A DNA stretch of 64,000 nt from Ampelomyces quisqualis (GCA_018398575.1 JAGTXZ010000010.1:1612001-1676000); one strand, 5' to 3'; shown: positions 1 through 11,645, counted from the first letter of the stretch. Made by a program: numbers and translations. Notes: generated from the sequence alone by a model not told the origin.

Positions 1-1615
1 AAACTTAAAGAGAAAAACAAATTTAAAGTTAAGAAAATAATAACACACTTAGATCACAACTACTAAAAAAAATATCTAGTTATATAGTTAGGGTACAACA
101 ACTTAGAGAATATATAAGAACTATAGACAAACTTTATAAATTACTTACTACTCTTAGTACATTATTACTGTGCTATAAAGCAGAATAAGAACTAGACTCT
201 TCTAGAATTAATAATTCATCTATAGCCTAGTTTAGAAATTCTAGAGCGTCTAACTTCTCTAATATTAGTAGACTAGTATTAAAAATACGCTGCTTCTTAT
301 AATAAACAGCTAGCTTCTACTTTTATATATAGCGCAGTTTATTCTAATACGCGCGTATCTAGAAAACTACTTACTTTACTTATATCTTATCTATTACTAA
401 TATAACTTTTTCTAACTTCTCTTATTACTTTTACTCTTTTATTTGTTAATTTAGCTTTAAAAAGTCTAGTTATAGAATATTCTAAGAAATATACTCTTTT
501 GCACCTATAGACTTATAGTTTCTATACTTCTTACTTAATAACAACAGCTTATAAGGTAAGCTAAGCCTTTCTAAGAATATTAGGCATAGGCTACTATAGT
601 AAATAATCCTTTATTATTAATATAATTACCTTTAAGATAATAGTAATATACAGCCTAAGAACTTATAAGAATATAAGAATAAAAGGAATAGATAGTGTTA
701 TAAAGTTCTAATAGGAAATATAGAATATTATAAATAAATAAAAGAATAGGTTATAAGACTTAGACCTAGTATAGGAATATAGTACGCTAAGTATATTACG
801 TAACCTTCTTATTAGTCTTATTTAGTCTTACTGTTTCTTATAACAAGAAACTATAAGAATCTGTAATAATAATTAAGAATAATAAGAACTATAAGAAAGA
901 CTAAGTATATAAGAACTTTAATAAACTCTTATAAATTATTATATTTAACTTATGTTACAGACGCTTAAGTTAGTAACTAGCTATTTAACTATTATTACTC
1001 TTTTTAGAAAGCTCTAGCCTTTACTATCTTAGTAATAATACTCTTTATATCTAAAGCAACTCTGTACCTATCTACAAAAACTAACTTTAGCTATACCTTT
1101 AGTCTATACTAGTATTCTTATTATTTACTACTAGACTAATAGTCTTAACAGTTAAATAGTTTAAATATATTAAATTAGAAAATATATAGAAACTAGAAAC
1201 AAACCTTATAAATACTACTAGCTTCTAGCATAGTACTACTAATAGGTTCTCTTAAATAGAAGAGTATATAAGCGTCTTAGATAGTATTAACTATACTTTT
1301 TATTAAACTCTAAGTAAATAGTAATAAGAATACCTTACTTATAAAACTATAGCCTTTTACGCTTTAAGACGCTAGATAGAAGCCTTCTTAATAGAGATAG
1401 CTTCTATAGCTTAAATAGTATTTTCTTTTAATAACTACTATACCTTCTATTCTTCTTACTATAAGATATCTAACTACGCTTATAAATAATTATTTTCTAC
1501 CTTAATTACTAACTACTTACTTTTAGAAATTTTAATATTATAATCCTTTGCGTTTAAATTAGTATAGTTATTATACTAACTAAAATAAATATAGACGTAA
1601 TATACGCAGCTAGTA
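1..1615. repeat. AT-rich, RIP-like degenerate repeat block
   Basis: This block is extremely AT-rich and full of TpA steps (motifs such as ctatag, tataag and ttatta recur), with no open frame longer than a few dozen codons. Composition switches abruptly to about 50% GC near 1615. That is the pattern expected when a transposon copy is hit by repeat-induced point mutation (C to T in CpA context) in ascomycetes. No protein family could be read through the mutations, so the original element is unknown. The block continues beyond the left edge of the window. The RIP origin is inference from base composition. Confidence 0.75.
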
Positions 1616-3039
1616 ACGTATTGTTAAGGTTTGAGAAGGCATCGAGGAGACAATTGCGGTTGTGTTGTTATCAACTGGTACAACTGATTCTGGTGGAGCA
1701 GATAAAACCCTACCGGCTAGCTTCGAGTTGCTTGGAACCGCAGGTGGCGTGTACTTATTTGGAGAATCGTAGGCAGAAACTGAAGAAGCTTTGGAAGGGG
1801 GGTTGGCGGGCTGTGACAACGCCGGAGGGGACGTAGATTTGGGTGGAATTTCAGTACAAGACGTGCAGAGAGTGACCGTTACGGTAGACGGTGTCGCACA
1901 ACCGTCGCAATATTTGACAGTGGGAGAGAATCCCTGGACGATACCGATGGCTCTTGTGACGCAGCCCGCGTTGCATATCGCAGTGACAGTGAAAGTGCTT
2001 GTTGTTAGACCCGTAGAGCAGACATCTATAACTCTGGTGACATAGACAGTTGTAGTTGGAACTGCGACTACGGTGGTGATGGTTTTCACTCCGGTCACAA
2101 TCAAGATTGTTGTCGCTGCATTGAGCGGGCAGTAATTGTTGCGTTTACACTGCGTGATTGTCTCTACCGTCGTCGTGGTGTAGAACTTGGTGATTGGAAC
2201 ATATCCGAGCTGAGAGGACCACGCCGGGGTTGGATAGGGCGTGACAATGGCCCGGTTGTTATATTCATAGCCAGCGTAGCCGTTGTATCCGATGCTAGAT
2301 GTCGGCAGCTTTCCGTACACCACGGCGTCAGTGCTATCGTACGAATTGTACACCTGCCCGTTCGAACCCACAGAGGAAGGGTATAATGGCCAACTAGCAG
2401 AAGATTTTGTATACACAGAGTACGCAATTTCATAATTGGAGCCATCCACATAGATCTTTGAGGAAGTGACAGCCGCTGACCTATGGTATGGTTAGTAAAC
2501 ATATCAATAATCCATACATAGCAGGAGACCCACCCTAACGATGCAGTAGACATCGGCATCGTAGATGCGCCGCTGTGATTAGGCGCCGATGTCGACACAA
2601 AGGATGCACTAGAGGCAACACTGCTGTGTGCGAGGCTGGGCATCGAAGGAGAGTCACTACTGGACACTGGGTACGATGACACGCTGATGTTGGCAGTGTA
2701 GGACAACCGAGTGGCTGAAGATGATAACGGACTTGCAGAAGCGGAATAAGATATCGAGGCCGAAGATAAATGTGGGGCTGATAACGCAGCGGCCGACGGG
2801 CTTGATGAAGAGCTTGGTGAAGAGCTTGGTGAAGAGAGTGAAGAGACGGGTGAAGAGACGGGTGTTGATGAGGCGGAGGCCGAGTGTAGCTCTGACGAAA
2901 CAATAGCGGAGGCGCTCGAAACTGCAGCCGGAGTAGAGCTTGCTGAAACGACTAGAATTGACGAGGCTGCAATCTTTGTGCATTCCGCAGGGATCATGCC
3001 TATTAGTCTTTTTACGACAACAGCTTCGTTCATTAACAT
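1610..3039 (-). CDS. Ser/Thr-rich secreted or cell-surface type protein, 3' end at AT-rich block
   Basis: Two exons are inferred, 3039-2534 and 2480-1610, joined by a 53-bp intron with a TTACTAAC branch site and an ATAG acceptor; the joined frame gives 458 residues. The first half is a low-complexity Ser/Ala/Pro tract (about residues 25-165). The second half has a Tyr/Gly-rich stretch and then a Cys- and Thr-rich region with TTTTVET, TVYVT and VTVTLCTSC motifs, as seen in fungal wall or GPI-type surface proteins. No clear signal peptide follows the chosen ATG (3039). The frame stays open upstream to a TGA near 3073, so an upstream exon, or fusion to the neighbouring hydrolase, is possible. 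The stop codon lies exactly where the AT-rich block starts, and no GPI signal is visible, so the C-terminus is probably lost. Family unknown. Confidence 0.5.
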
Positions 3040-3103
3040 AGCGGGATAGTCGAAATTTGCGTTTACTCAGCTTTGGACCGTTCAGTGTGCGTTTTGCAAC
3101 CGC

Positions 3104-4690
3104 TCGGAACACGTTGGTAATCCTTGGCTGGTAGATCTTGTTTACAGAAGGTAAGGTACCGCTGATCATGTAGGTCTTAATGGCTTCGTTCAGTTCGGGT
3201 GACTCGTTGGCGTTCGTGCAGTGCTCTTCTCATTAGCTAATCAATATTTTAGGGATCGAAGAGTTCGACGCTTACTCCAACACCAGAGCTAACCAGGGCA
3301 CGAGCTCCGACGAAACCCATAGCCGAGTTCTGTGCTGATATAAGAGGAGTAACAGGGTCGTATTGGGTATTCAAAAAGAGGATTGGGTTCTTGGTGCGGA
3401 TAATGCCGAAGGAGCTGGTGTACTTCTCTTTGGCGTTGGCAGTCCAGAATGAGCACTGGTAGAGTATCGAAATTGCAATGTCGCCACCATACTTGCTTGT
3501 CCTCTGGTAGATTGCCAACCACTTTTTGAAATTCGCGGCAGAGCCTATGGGTCTTTGTATAGCATCGCCGCACGTGATGCCACTGAGTGCTAGCTCGGTT
3601 TTGATCTCGGGATAATTGGGATCCCAATCTAGCTGACGGCTTGTCAGGGACGGCTTGTTGATGCTATCCGGGTTGTTGTAGTACCCGCTCAATACCGTAG
3701 CGAAGTCCTTGTAGGCTGTCGCGCTTTGGAAGTATAGTACTTTGTAGAAAACGTCACGCACTTGTTTGGCCTGATCGTAAGTGAGTTTGCCCAAGAAGGT
3801 ATCGAAGGTGGCCTGGAGTTGCCTGCCAGTCTGGCCAGCAACTGCCACAGCACAGTCGGGCGATGCAGCCTTGGCACACTGTTCGAAAAATCGCGCCACG
3901 GCCCTATCGGCATCTGCTGAATCCTCTTCTCCCCTGACGTTCATGTCAGTGGTTTGGCCAACTAGTTATCGTGGTTGACTTACAGGCCGCGGTAATAGTC
4001 GGTCGGATTAATGTTGCCGTCCAGGATGACACGATCCATCTCATCTGAAAACATGGCGGAAAGAGTTACGCCCAACAAAGTGCCATAGGAGTAGCCCCAG
4101 TAGCGGATGAGACCGTCCTCTCCGATGGCCTCAGCAATAGCCTTGATGTCACGCGCAACGAAGTAAGTTCCGATCAGATTGGATCCAAAATTTTGGTCGG
4201 CACAGTCGTTCGCTTGAGCTGTGTTGTACTGGAAAGCTGTTTCGAGACCAGCATCAGTGTTGTACACTCCGACATCCCCGACCGCCTCCGGGCAGGCGTA
4301 TGGATTAGTGAGACCAACGCCACGAGGATCGAAACCAATGATGTGGAAGCCGTCACCAACAACTTCTTGATAGCCACTACCTCCGTCTACTATCGATTTG
4401 ATGCCACTCTCTCCTGGGCCGCCAGGATTGATGATTATGGATTTCGCATTTGGAGTATTTGCAGCTGCAGGTTGACGAACGAGGCGCAACTTCAGCTTCT
4501 CGTTGGCACTGGGAGTTGTCCAGTCCAAGGGAACCTCGATAGTGGTACATTGAAGTGCCTGGTTTCCAGAGGTAGGGCAATCGACCCAAGCTAATTTGCT
4601 CTTCTCGTAGCCCGGAGGACATTCCTGAGCAAGAACAAGACTGGCACTCGATACGAGCGCTAGTGCGGCAGTACCGAGGTTATAAAGCAT
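3104..4690 (-). CDS. Secreted TAP-like alpha/beta hydrolase (tripeptidyl aminopeptidase family)
   Basis: Exons 4690-3984, 3933-3276 and 3223 onward are inferred, with introns of 50 and 52 bp. An N-terminal signal peptide (LALVSSASLVLAQ) precedes an alpha/beta hydrolase fold: oxyanion-region NPGGPGESG, the DPRGVG motif, nucleophile elbow GYSYG (Ser201), acid Asp428 in QYDPVTP, and His456 reached only after splicing (SSGVG then HCTNANESPE). This is the arrangement of S33 family enzymes with a TAP-like C-terminal domain, which release short peptides or hydrolyse esters outside the cell. Recognisable homology ends near 3104. The frame then continues without a stop to 2657, overlapping the Ser-rich gene in another frame, so the true 3' end is unresolved and may be altered. 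Substrate not predictable. Confidence 0.8.
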
Positions 4691-5833
4691 ATTGGTAATT
4701 AGGTAATTGTAAATGAGCGACTTCGGTAGGATCTGACGTCCGTAGTGAAAGAATGACGGGGACTAAAAGAGTGACAAGGACGCAAAGGACACGCAGGACG
4801 CTGCTGTCCACGACATGAACTGTGGGGGCTTCTTATTATATAGGATAATCACCTACTACGTCGAGATGTGCGCCATCAGGAGTGCATGCAGCGCTCGTGG
4901 CGCGCTTGAAGCATTGGGGCTAGCTACCGGTATGGTCACCCTCGGCATTGCCTTGTGGAGTCTACACAGCCAATATTCGGATATTGAGCTTTGCACCTGC
5001 AGTTTTGCTGCCATATGTTTGTGGTAATGAAGGTGGCGTAAGAACAGGTCAATCTCGTCTATATGGTCTCGTTGTGGCTACACCAAGCATTTGTGGCCTC
5101 GAGGCCTAGGCCGAGGTGAAGATGGTGCACCAAATCAAGGTGAGCTATTGGCGCCTGCATGATAAACGTATCATCTGAAAGTAATGATAGATCCACAGAT
5201 CAGGCTTTGGGAGTGTCGCCATCGGACACGATTTGATCGTTCATGGTATCCAGATCCACCATTGCCAGGTGAGTTCCGTGCGTACAAAAAACCAAGTAAG
5301 GATACAGATTCGGAGCATTGAACTCGCACCGGTGACAGTATGGACTATAGTCACTATAACTCCCTTGACTGAGTGGTGGTGAAGTTCAAGTTGCGTTTTC
5401 TCAGCTGTGGCTTACTTATGCGGCTGTCAGGGGCACGGGGAAGGCGAAGCTACCGGTACCGGTAGAAGATCTAGATTCATGTCAATCCAAGTCGAACTGA
5501 ACCGCGCGACACGTGCAGCACGGTACCGACATCCTCGCGTACTTGGGCGCGTATACGAGGCAACAAACAATTAGAAAGCTGCGCGGTATGTTGTTGCAAG
5601 TCATGCCGTTCGTTTTGTATATGATGTTGTGTCAGGGTCTTGGTATAAAAAGATTGTTAGCTAAAGATCTGTCGACAAACGCAAATCAACATTACCTATG
5701 TGGACAGAACGCCGTGAAATGATTGACATGTCATACCTCATACACAAGAGATTCGATATTGCTATCCATAGTCGATGGAGCTCGTCCTGGCCATGCCGAC
5801 ACAACAAAAAGCATATTTCGATCAGCGCAGCGA
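4691..5833. other. Intergenic region upstream of the TAP-like hydrolase
   Basis: About 1.1 kb without a supportable gene. It must hold the promoter of the minus-strand hydrolase (start at 4690) and the downstream flank of the broken Asp-box gene. Short open frames on the plus strand (4815-5027, 5513-5722) show no domain, signal peptide or splice-consistent extension and were not accepted. No tRNA or repeat was recognised. Confidence 0.6.
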
Positions 5834-6500
5834 TTAGTTCGCGACCCTGCCTTTAGAACCCGATGACCAGCACACATCCTTCCGTATGCATTCGACGGCA
5901 TTGAATGTTCCATTGTCAAAATTCTGCCATGTCCTCCCGCCATCTACCGTAAGGTCCGATCCAGATGTGCCGAGCGCAACAGCAGTTGCCTTTCGATGAG
6001 GCACCCATGAAACTCCAGTAGCCGGCAGGAAAGCCTTCTGATGCTTGCCAAATTGCACCGCCGTCTTCAGACCAAGATGAGATATTGACGTTCCGCAAGG
6101 GGTTTTCATAGTCACCACCAACAGCGATACCGTATTTAGCGTCACGAAACCGAACGGAGAAGACGCCAGCCGCTGCGCCGCCTGCGATAGAGCTGTTGCT
6201 CACTTTCCAGTCATGCCTGTTGTTGCTACGATATATGCGTCCGAGAAAGCTTGAATGTCCCGGAATTCAAACGTAGCCGCGTTCTCCGGCAGGAGAGATG
6301 GAGAGACATTGGCCCATGTGGCGCCGCCATTGGTGGTACATAGTACGGTACCTGCAGTGCCTGATACCCACACGACCTTGTCTGACACAGGCGAGAGGCC
6401 GCGGAACTGACGGGTACTATTTGTGGGAGTGATGGTCCAAGTTGGTAGCGGAGGGGCGCGCTGATGCGAGAAGCAGCACTTGCAGAACAAGAAGATTCAT
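5834..6500 (-). pseudogene. Broken Asp-box (BNR/Ycf48-like) repeat protein
   Basis: Pieces of a secreted beta-propeller-type protein are readable in three frames. The ATG at 6500 gives a good signal peptide (MNLLVLQVLLLASARPSA), then one extra base near 6440 shifts the frame before TWTITPTNST, RGLSPVS and WVSGTAGTVL. After DIQAF the sequence jumps near 6215 straight to GGAAAGVFSVRFRD, omitting the part that normally lies between (I estimate about 100 residues). A second frameshift near 6020 separates GFPAGY from VSWVPHRKATAV. The last piece carries an Asp-box (SDLTVDGGRTW) and ends at a stop at 5834. Intact relatives are fungal oxidoreductase-like or Ycf48-like Asp-box proteins. The defects cannot be repaired by plausible introns, so I call it a pseudogene. 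It lies divergently from per1. Confidence 0.75.
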
Positions 6501-6726
6501 AATGAGCGTAGACGGCGTGTCATGCGATGAGAGAGCGTCAGGATCTGCGCATGGCTCATCTAGGCAGGTGAGAGATGATCAGCATCAAGGCCTGCGTTGC
6601 GTAGAGGCGCCCGGGGATCGGCTTCTGTCCGACACGTGACGAGATGTAGAAGAAAACATCGGAGAGTTTCGTGCATGTGGATCTGGAGCAACACCACATG
6701 GCAACCGCACCCGTCCTGCGCCGACA

Positions 6727-7816
6727 ATGAGGATCCGCGCGAGCCCGATATGGCCCATCCTGGCGACCATGTGCGTGCTGAGCCACGGCGCTCAAGCGTC
6801 CGCAGGCGACCGATCACACGAGTTCAAGGACTGTGTGCAGGTCTGCAAACACACCAATTGCGGCGGTGAACCCACGCCAATTCGTATACTGCCCCTCTCG
6901 ACTGTGTCGCGGGAGCTTCGACTTACGCCATAGCAGCACTTCACCGCCAGCTTCTTCTCTGGGACTGTCCCGCCGAGTGCGACTATGCGTGCCAGCACCT
7001 TGTCACCGACGCGCGCCTTGCCCGCAACCCGCCACACCTGCAACCGGTGCAACAATTCCACGGAAAATGGCCATTCTACCGCTTCATGGGCATGCAGGAG
7101 CCCTTTAGTGTCGTATTCTCGCTCTTCAACTACCTCGCCCACCAGTGGGGCATGTCGCAGCTGCACGACAACATCCCTGCGTCCTACTCGCTGCGAAAAT
7201 ACTACCTGTGGTTCGGATATGTCGGGCTGGCGAGCTGGACCTTCAGCATCATCTTCCACACCAGAGATTTCAACTTGACCGAGAAGCTCGACTATTTCGC
7301 GGCTGGTGCCAATGTGCTGTACGGCCTGTACTATGCACCGATTCGTGTTTTCCGATTAGACAGGAGCGAGCCACGGAAGAGGTCGCTGTTGAGGATATGG
7401 ACTGCCCTTTGCATGCTGCTGTACACGTTGCATGTTGGCTATCTATCCTTCTGGTCCTGGGACTATACGTACAACATGGCGGCTAATGTCGTCGTGGGCA
7501 TCGTCGCGAACATACTATGGAGTGGTTTCAGTTATGTGCAGTACAGGAAGATCGGCCGGACATGGGCTGTGTGGCCAGGTCTATGTGTGGCATGGATCAT
7601 AGTCGCCATGAGCATGGAGCTCATGGACTTTGTGCCGTGGAAAGGCATGATTGATGCCCACAGCTTATGGCACCTGGGCACGGTTGTGCCAACGATCTTG
7701 TGGTACAAGTAAGTCTTGGCCCAATACTGTAAACGTGACCATGACGACTAAGAACCCACAGCTTTCTGATCCGGGATGCACAAGCAGACATGGCAAGTAC
7801 GCGCATCAAGCAGTAA
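6727..7816 (+). CDS. per1: Per1/PGAP3-type GPI-anchor remodelling phospholipase
   Basis: Three exons are inferred: 6727-6883, 6937-7708 and 7762-7816 (introns of 53 bp each), giving 327 residues. A signal peptide is followed by a Cys-rich lumenal segment (KDCVQVCKHTNC, then after splicing IPLHRQLLLWDCPAECDYACQH), the conserved GKWPF and Q-E-P-F-S motifs, and about seven hydrophobic segments. The spliced C-terminus reads WYNFLIRDAQ, typical of Per1. Per1 and PGAP3 act in the ER/Golgi and remove the unsaturated sn-2 acyl chain from GPI anchors; they belong to the CREST membrane hydrolase superfamily. Family assignment is firm. The start was chosen because it opens directly into the signal peptide. 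Confidence 0.92.
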
Positions 7817-8027
7817 TGTTCACATGTTTCAGGAGTAGCGGCTGGTAGACATGGTGTCGCGAAACTGGTCCGTCATAGTTACAGACATTTAAATGGTCCA
7901 ATTGAAGTACTGCATATCTCCATTATCTACAGAATGCATATTGTACAGATTGAACGTTGTGTTACATGACTCATGGTTACACTTTCCCTTCAGCATCATG
8001 CATGTCCTTCACGGAAAGAGCAAAGTC

Positions 8028-10023
8028 TTATTCAAAGGTGTGGTGCTCCTCTTCTTCCCTTTCTCTTCTCTTCCTTGTCTGCGCCGCCAAATAGGCTGCA
8101 CCCTTGCTCGACAGTGCCTTACCAAAGCTTGGTATCTTGCGAGTACCCTCCACGACGCCTATTCGATTCCTGATCTTAACGCTCATGTCCTTGTCCAGTG
8201 CATTCGGCTGAAGCCCGCGCTCAGACAACGCTCTCTGGTAGACCTTTTGCAAGCCAGTCCTTCTTCGTATTTCTGTCCTGTCGGGCTTTCGTAGACGCAG
8301 TTCCACGTTGCCCATATGAATCAGATCGCCCAGATCGGCTCGTCGTCGTGAAGATTTCCCGTCATGAGCTTGTCTGTTGGCGCGATTTCGCAACTTTTGA
8401 CCTTCGGAGGTGATGGTCTTGTAGAGGGACTTTGTCTGTGGCTTAGCAGCAGCGCAAAGATGGTCATAAAGATCACCAAGTGTCTGAGAAGACGAGAGAT
8501 GAGGATCGGACACACGAATGCCTGTCAATTGATACACACGCTTGAACAACTGGTAGGGCGTCAGTTGGGGCTTAGGCACATGGGAAAGAAACAAACTTAC
8601 TGCAAACTTCACTTTGTTGTCGGTGAGGGGTACATGCCGCCACTTGACTTCTTCTCCTGGAGCGGCCGACGGAGAAGTCTTGCCAGCGCGGGTGGAACTT
8701 CGCAGTGCTGCGACTTCCTTGGCTATTTGCTGGGCCCGAAGCTCCAGGATGGTTTGTCGCAACCCATTTACAGCTGTTTGCGATGTCTCAAGGGCCGAGG
8801 CGAGCTCGACCAATCGCGAGGGGGCTGGAGCCGTTGGCTCAACCATTGGCGAGTCTATCTCGACGTTCTCTACGACATTTTCACTCTTGACTGGCTTTGC
8901 ACGCGGTACTGGACGGTTTGACATGAAGTCAAAGGGCTTCTTCTCTGGGTCCTGCTTGACGATGGCCGCCCGCTTGAAGGCAGGTGTCGCCGGATCCATG
9001 GTGGGAGCAGGCTCTGATGGCAACACTGGCTCGAGAAGATCTACGGCTTCCTCGACCAATAAATCCACCTCTTCCACAGGTTCGGCTTCCAACTCGGGTA
9101 CTGTTTGCATGGCCTGAAGGAATTGCTCGGCACTCTTGTGCTTTGGATACGCAAGCGCCAGCTTGCCACCTTCAATCCTGCAGAGTTTGATGTCCTTCAC
9201 CCAAGGAGGAACATCGTAGATGCCTCGATTTGGTGAACTTGCTAGGTCTAGGTTTGCACCAGCGTCCTTCAAAGCGTATACTTCGGCCACAGCTTGCGCG
9301 AAACAATGGCCGAGTTTTGCTGGATTTTTCACTTTGGACTTTCTTTGTAGACCAAAACTGGTGCGTGTTAGCGGGTTGAATTATGTTGGGCCTTGGGGCA
9401 GCGGGTGCAACTCACTGGTAGCTTGTGTAAGGGCGGCTGGTGACCTCATGCACAGTTTGCGCCATCATGAGATTGTCGTCGCGCAACGTATAGGGCGTGC
9501 CCGTCAGATTTTCAATCTCGTCGGCCATTTCCAGCGTCAAAGGCGTGTATGTCTGTAGGGTGAGCTTTTCGAAATCCTTCGCCCTGTCTCCTTCTATCTT
9601 CTGCTGCAGCCAATGCTTCCCACCAATGTGCATCAACTTCTCCCCATCGCCCTCTCGCGCAGGCACATACTCGTACGCGCTACGAATTGGATGATGGCTT
9701 TCACCAGCACGGGTAGCATAGTTGTCTTCGAGCACCTCTTCGTATTCACCCTGCTCCTCGGGGGCTATCCGCACCGGTGAAGTAGGGTCGTAGGGGTCGA
9801 CGTGAGAACCGATTGGCTCCGACTCACCCAGAAGTCGTTTCTGCCATTTCCGGACAAATTGCTGGTGCGCCTTCTTGTCCTGCTTCACGGCGGGGAGGAG
9901 GGCATTGGGAGCGGTCGAAGAAAACGTGGCCGCCCGTGTGCGGAGGTGCGGGCAGGGTACGAAGGCGGAATGGAGCGGTGCCGATGGATCAATTGCCCGC
10001 AATGGGCGGGGTATCCGGCGCAT
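8028..10023 (-). CDS. Mitochondrial large-subunit ribosomal protein, probably mL50
   Basis: Two exons are inferred, 10023-9416 and 9357-8028, with a 58-bp intron (donor GTGAGT, branch GCTAAC). The join reads TSYHFGLQRKSKVKNPAKLG, and the protein is about 645 residues. The N-terminus (MRRIPRPLR...RTRAATFSST) is basic and Ser-rich, like a mitochondrial presequence. The middle is Pro/Glu-rich and low in complexity. The C-terminal third (KFAVSLFLSHVPKPQLTPYQ, then RVYQLTGIRVSDPHL) resembles the mL50 (fungal Mrpl13) core. An in-frame ATG at 10122 would add 33 residues, but the presequence-like start at 10023 is preferred. It converges with per1 and follows arp6 on the same strand. The mL50 name is tentative; the mitochondrial location is better supported. 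Confidence 0.65.
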
Positions 10024-10259
10024 CGAGGTCGACGTCGAGGTTGCAATGTGGAGATGGTCTTGCCGGAAATTCTCGTGGATGTGCAGCTGCGAATGCGCGC
10101 CAAGACGCCGTAAATGGACCAATCAGCTACTACGAAACCGCCGAACATGCTATTCAACGCATCATCCTAGTCTCGTGTGCTTGTCATGTAAGAAACACAT
10201 GTGTGCCGTCAAAATGACACGTTAAGGATCTACAGGACGGACTACCAGCAATGTCGCAA

Positions 10260-11645
10260 TTACCCGTCTCCCGCGAATCTCTTCAACAGCCACGTCGAGC
10301 CTCTCTCCTCGTAATCGGCCTTGTCCACCAGCACTTCCTTGAGCTGCTCTGGCTGGCTCGCAAACCTGGCTGCCCCCAACCACGTGTACTTGATTGGATC
10401 AGCTGCACATGCCACATTGAGCAAATACTGCGCTGGGACAATTGCTCTCAGTTCGTCCTCCAACCGTTGTATAAAGCCCTTAATCAACGAGTTCCCACCG
10501 ACGACCACAATATTCGACAGAAGTCCTACTTTTAGAGCCTCAGGTAAGGCACCCAAAGACTCCATCACTAATCCGGGGATGCCAGACTCTTGTATTCCAA
10601 TGTCGGACGGGTTGAATAGCAGCTCTGGTACCGCGAATCGCTCATTGCCCATTGGTAGCAGGTCTTCTCGCGGTCCCTGCAGCGGCTGCATGACGCGGCG
10701 CATGCGGGATTTGGCAGCATCGTGAGGTCTTGCATGGCCGTGTATCGCGCTCTCGTAGTCGGGCAGCACATAGTCTACAACAACACTTGGGTCCAAATCT
10801 CGTTTGTTACCTAGCCGGCCCTTCCATGCCCGCTCCAGGTCTGTAGAGAAGTGTTGTGCTGAAGGTGCAACATATGAAACAGCTTCCTTGATCTCATTGA
10901 GTAAGTAAGTCTCCTCCATCAGATTGTAATGTCGAAGCGAAGCCAACTCCTTGAGATAATTCGTGAGGAGCTTGCCGCCAACCGTCAGGCGCCGCACAGC
11001 TGATTGGATGAGATTGCCATTGTATAGCGGAAGTATAGTTGTGTCTGAATAGGACGTGTCGATGATGAGCAAGCATTCCTGGAGCATGGCAGATAGTGAT
11101 GCGGGGTCCGATGGGTGGTATGCATTCAGACGGGGTCCTACGCAGCGATAGTAGGACGCGAACTCGAATTGCTCAAATACAATTTCGTCGCAATTCTTCT
11201 GGAGCTCTTTCGGACAGTTTGGTTTTTCTGTCAATAACAGATTCGTTTCATTAGGATCACACTGTTTCGTGGTTAGCACGGACCTGTGTCGAACAACTGC
11301 AGTATGCATACCCACCCTCAGCCCTTCGCTTGCAGCAACTCCCATAAACTCATGTTCCCAAATAGCCTTCTCTGCTTCCCAATTAACAATGAAGCCTTTC
11401 TCTACGGGACGCCGAAATGCCAGCTCGCCAAAGTCTTTGCATGCATCAAGGTCTGAGCCGACATAGGTGCACTTGTCGCGTGTGCTGCGCGCGATGCAAT
11501 TGGGAATCACTTTGCAGTCATCGTAACTGAGGTCTGTCGCAGCGCTCGGCACTATTCCAGCTTTGATCGTATACGCGCCATGGTCGAGAACGAGTGTCTT
11601 GCTTGGTGTGGCTGCTGTCGACCTTTTCGAGCCTTTTGGTGGCAT
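10260..11645 (-). CDS. arp6: Actin-related protein 6 (SWR1 complex subunit)
   Basis: Exons 11645-11316 and 11261-10260 give 443 residues. The actin fold is visible from TLVLDHGAYTIKAG (phosphate loop 1 region) through CDPNETNLLLTEKPNCPKE, LLIIDTSYSDTTILP (second phosphate loop), GGKLLTNYLKELASLR and the C-terminal VVGGNSLIKGF and KYTWLGAARFAS. These match Arp6, which helps the SWR1 remodeller exchange H2A for H2A.Z. The intron (11262-11315) is 54 bp with no stop in frame, so an unspliced reading also stays open. It is called an intron because it has a GTGGGT donor, a GTGCTAAC branch site and a CAG acceptor, and because removing it restores the conserved LRCDPNETN join. The basic N-terminal extension (MPPKGSKRST) is ordinary. 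Confidence 0.92.
   Translation of the reverse strand: MPPKGSKRSTAATPSKTLVLDHGAYTIKAGIVPSAATDLSYDDCKVIPNCIARSTRDKCTYVGSDLDACKDFGELAFRRPVEKGFIVNWEAEKAIWEHEFMGVAASEGLRVGMHTAVVRHRSVLTTKQCDPNETNLLLTEKPNCPKELQKNCDEIVFEQFEFASYYRCVGPRLNAYHPSDPASLSAMLQECLLIIDTSYSDTTILPLYNGNLIQSAVRRLTVGGKLLTNYLKELASLRHYNLMEETYLLNEIKEAVSYVAPSAQHFSTDLERAWKGRLGNKRDLDPSVVVDYVLPDYESAIHGHARPHDAAKSRMRRVMQPLQGPREDLLPMGNERFAVPELLFNPSDIGIQESGIPGLVMESLGALPEALKVGLLSNIVVVGGNSLIKGFIQRLEDELRAIVPAQYLLNVACAADPIKYTWLGAARFASQPEQLKEVLVDKADYEERGSTWLLKRFAGDG

Noticed and set aside
2657..3169. 170-codon minus-strand frame taken as one gene
   Set aside because: Only its first 20-30 codons are the last hydrolase exon; the rest is an out-of-frame reading of the Ser-rich gene.
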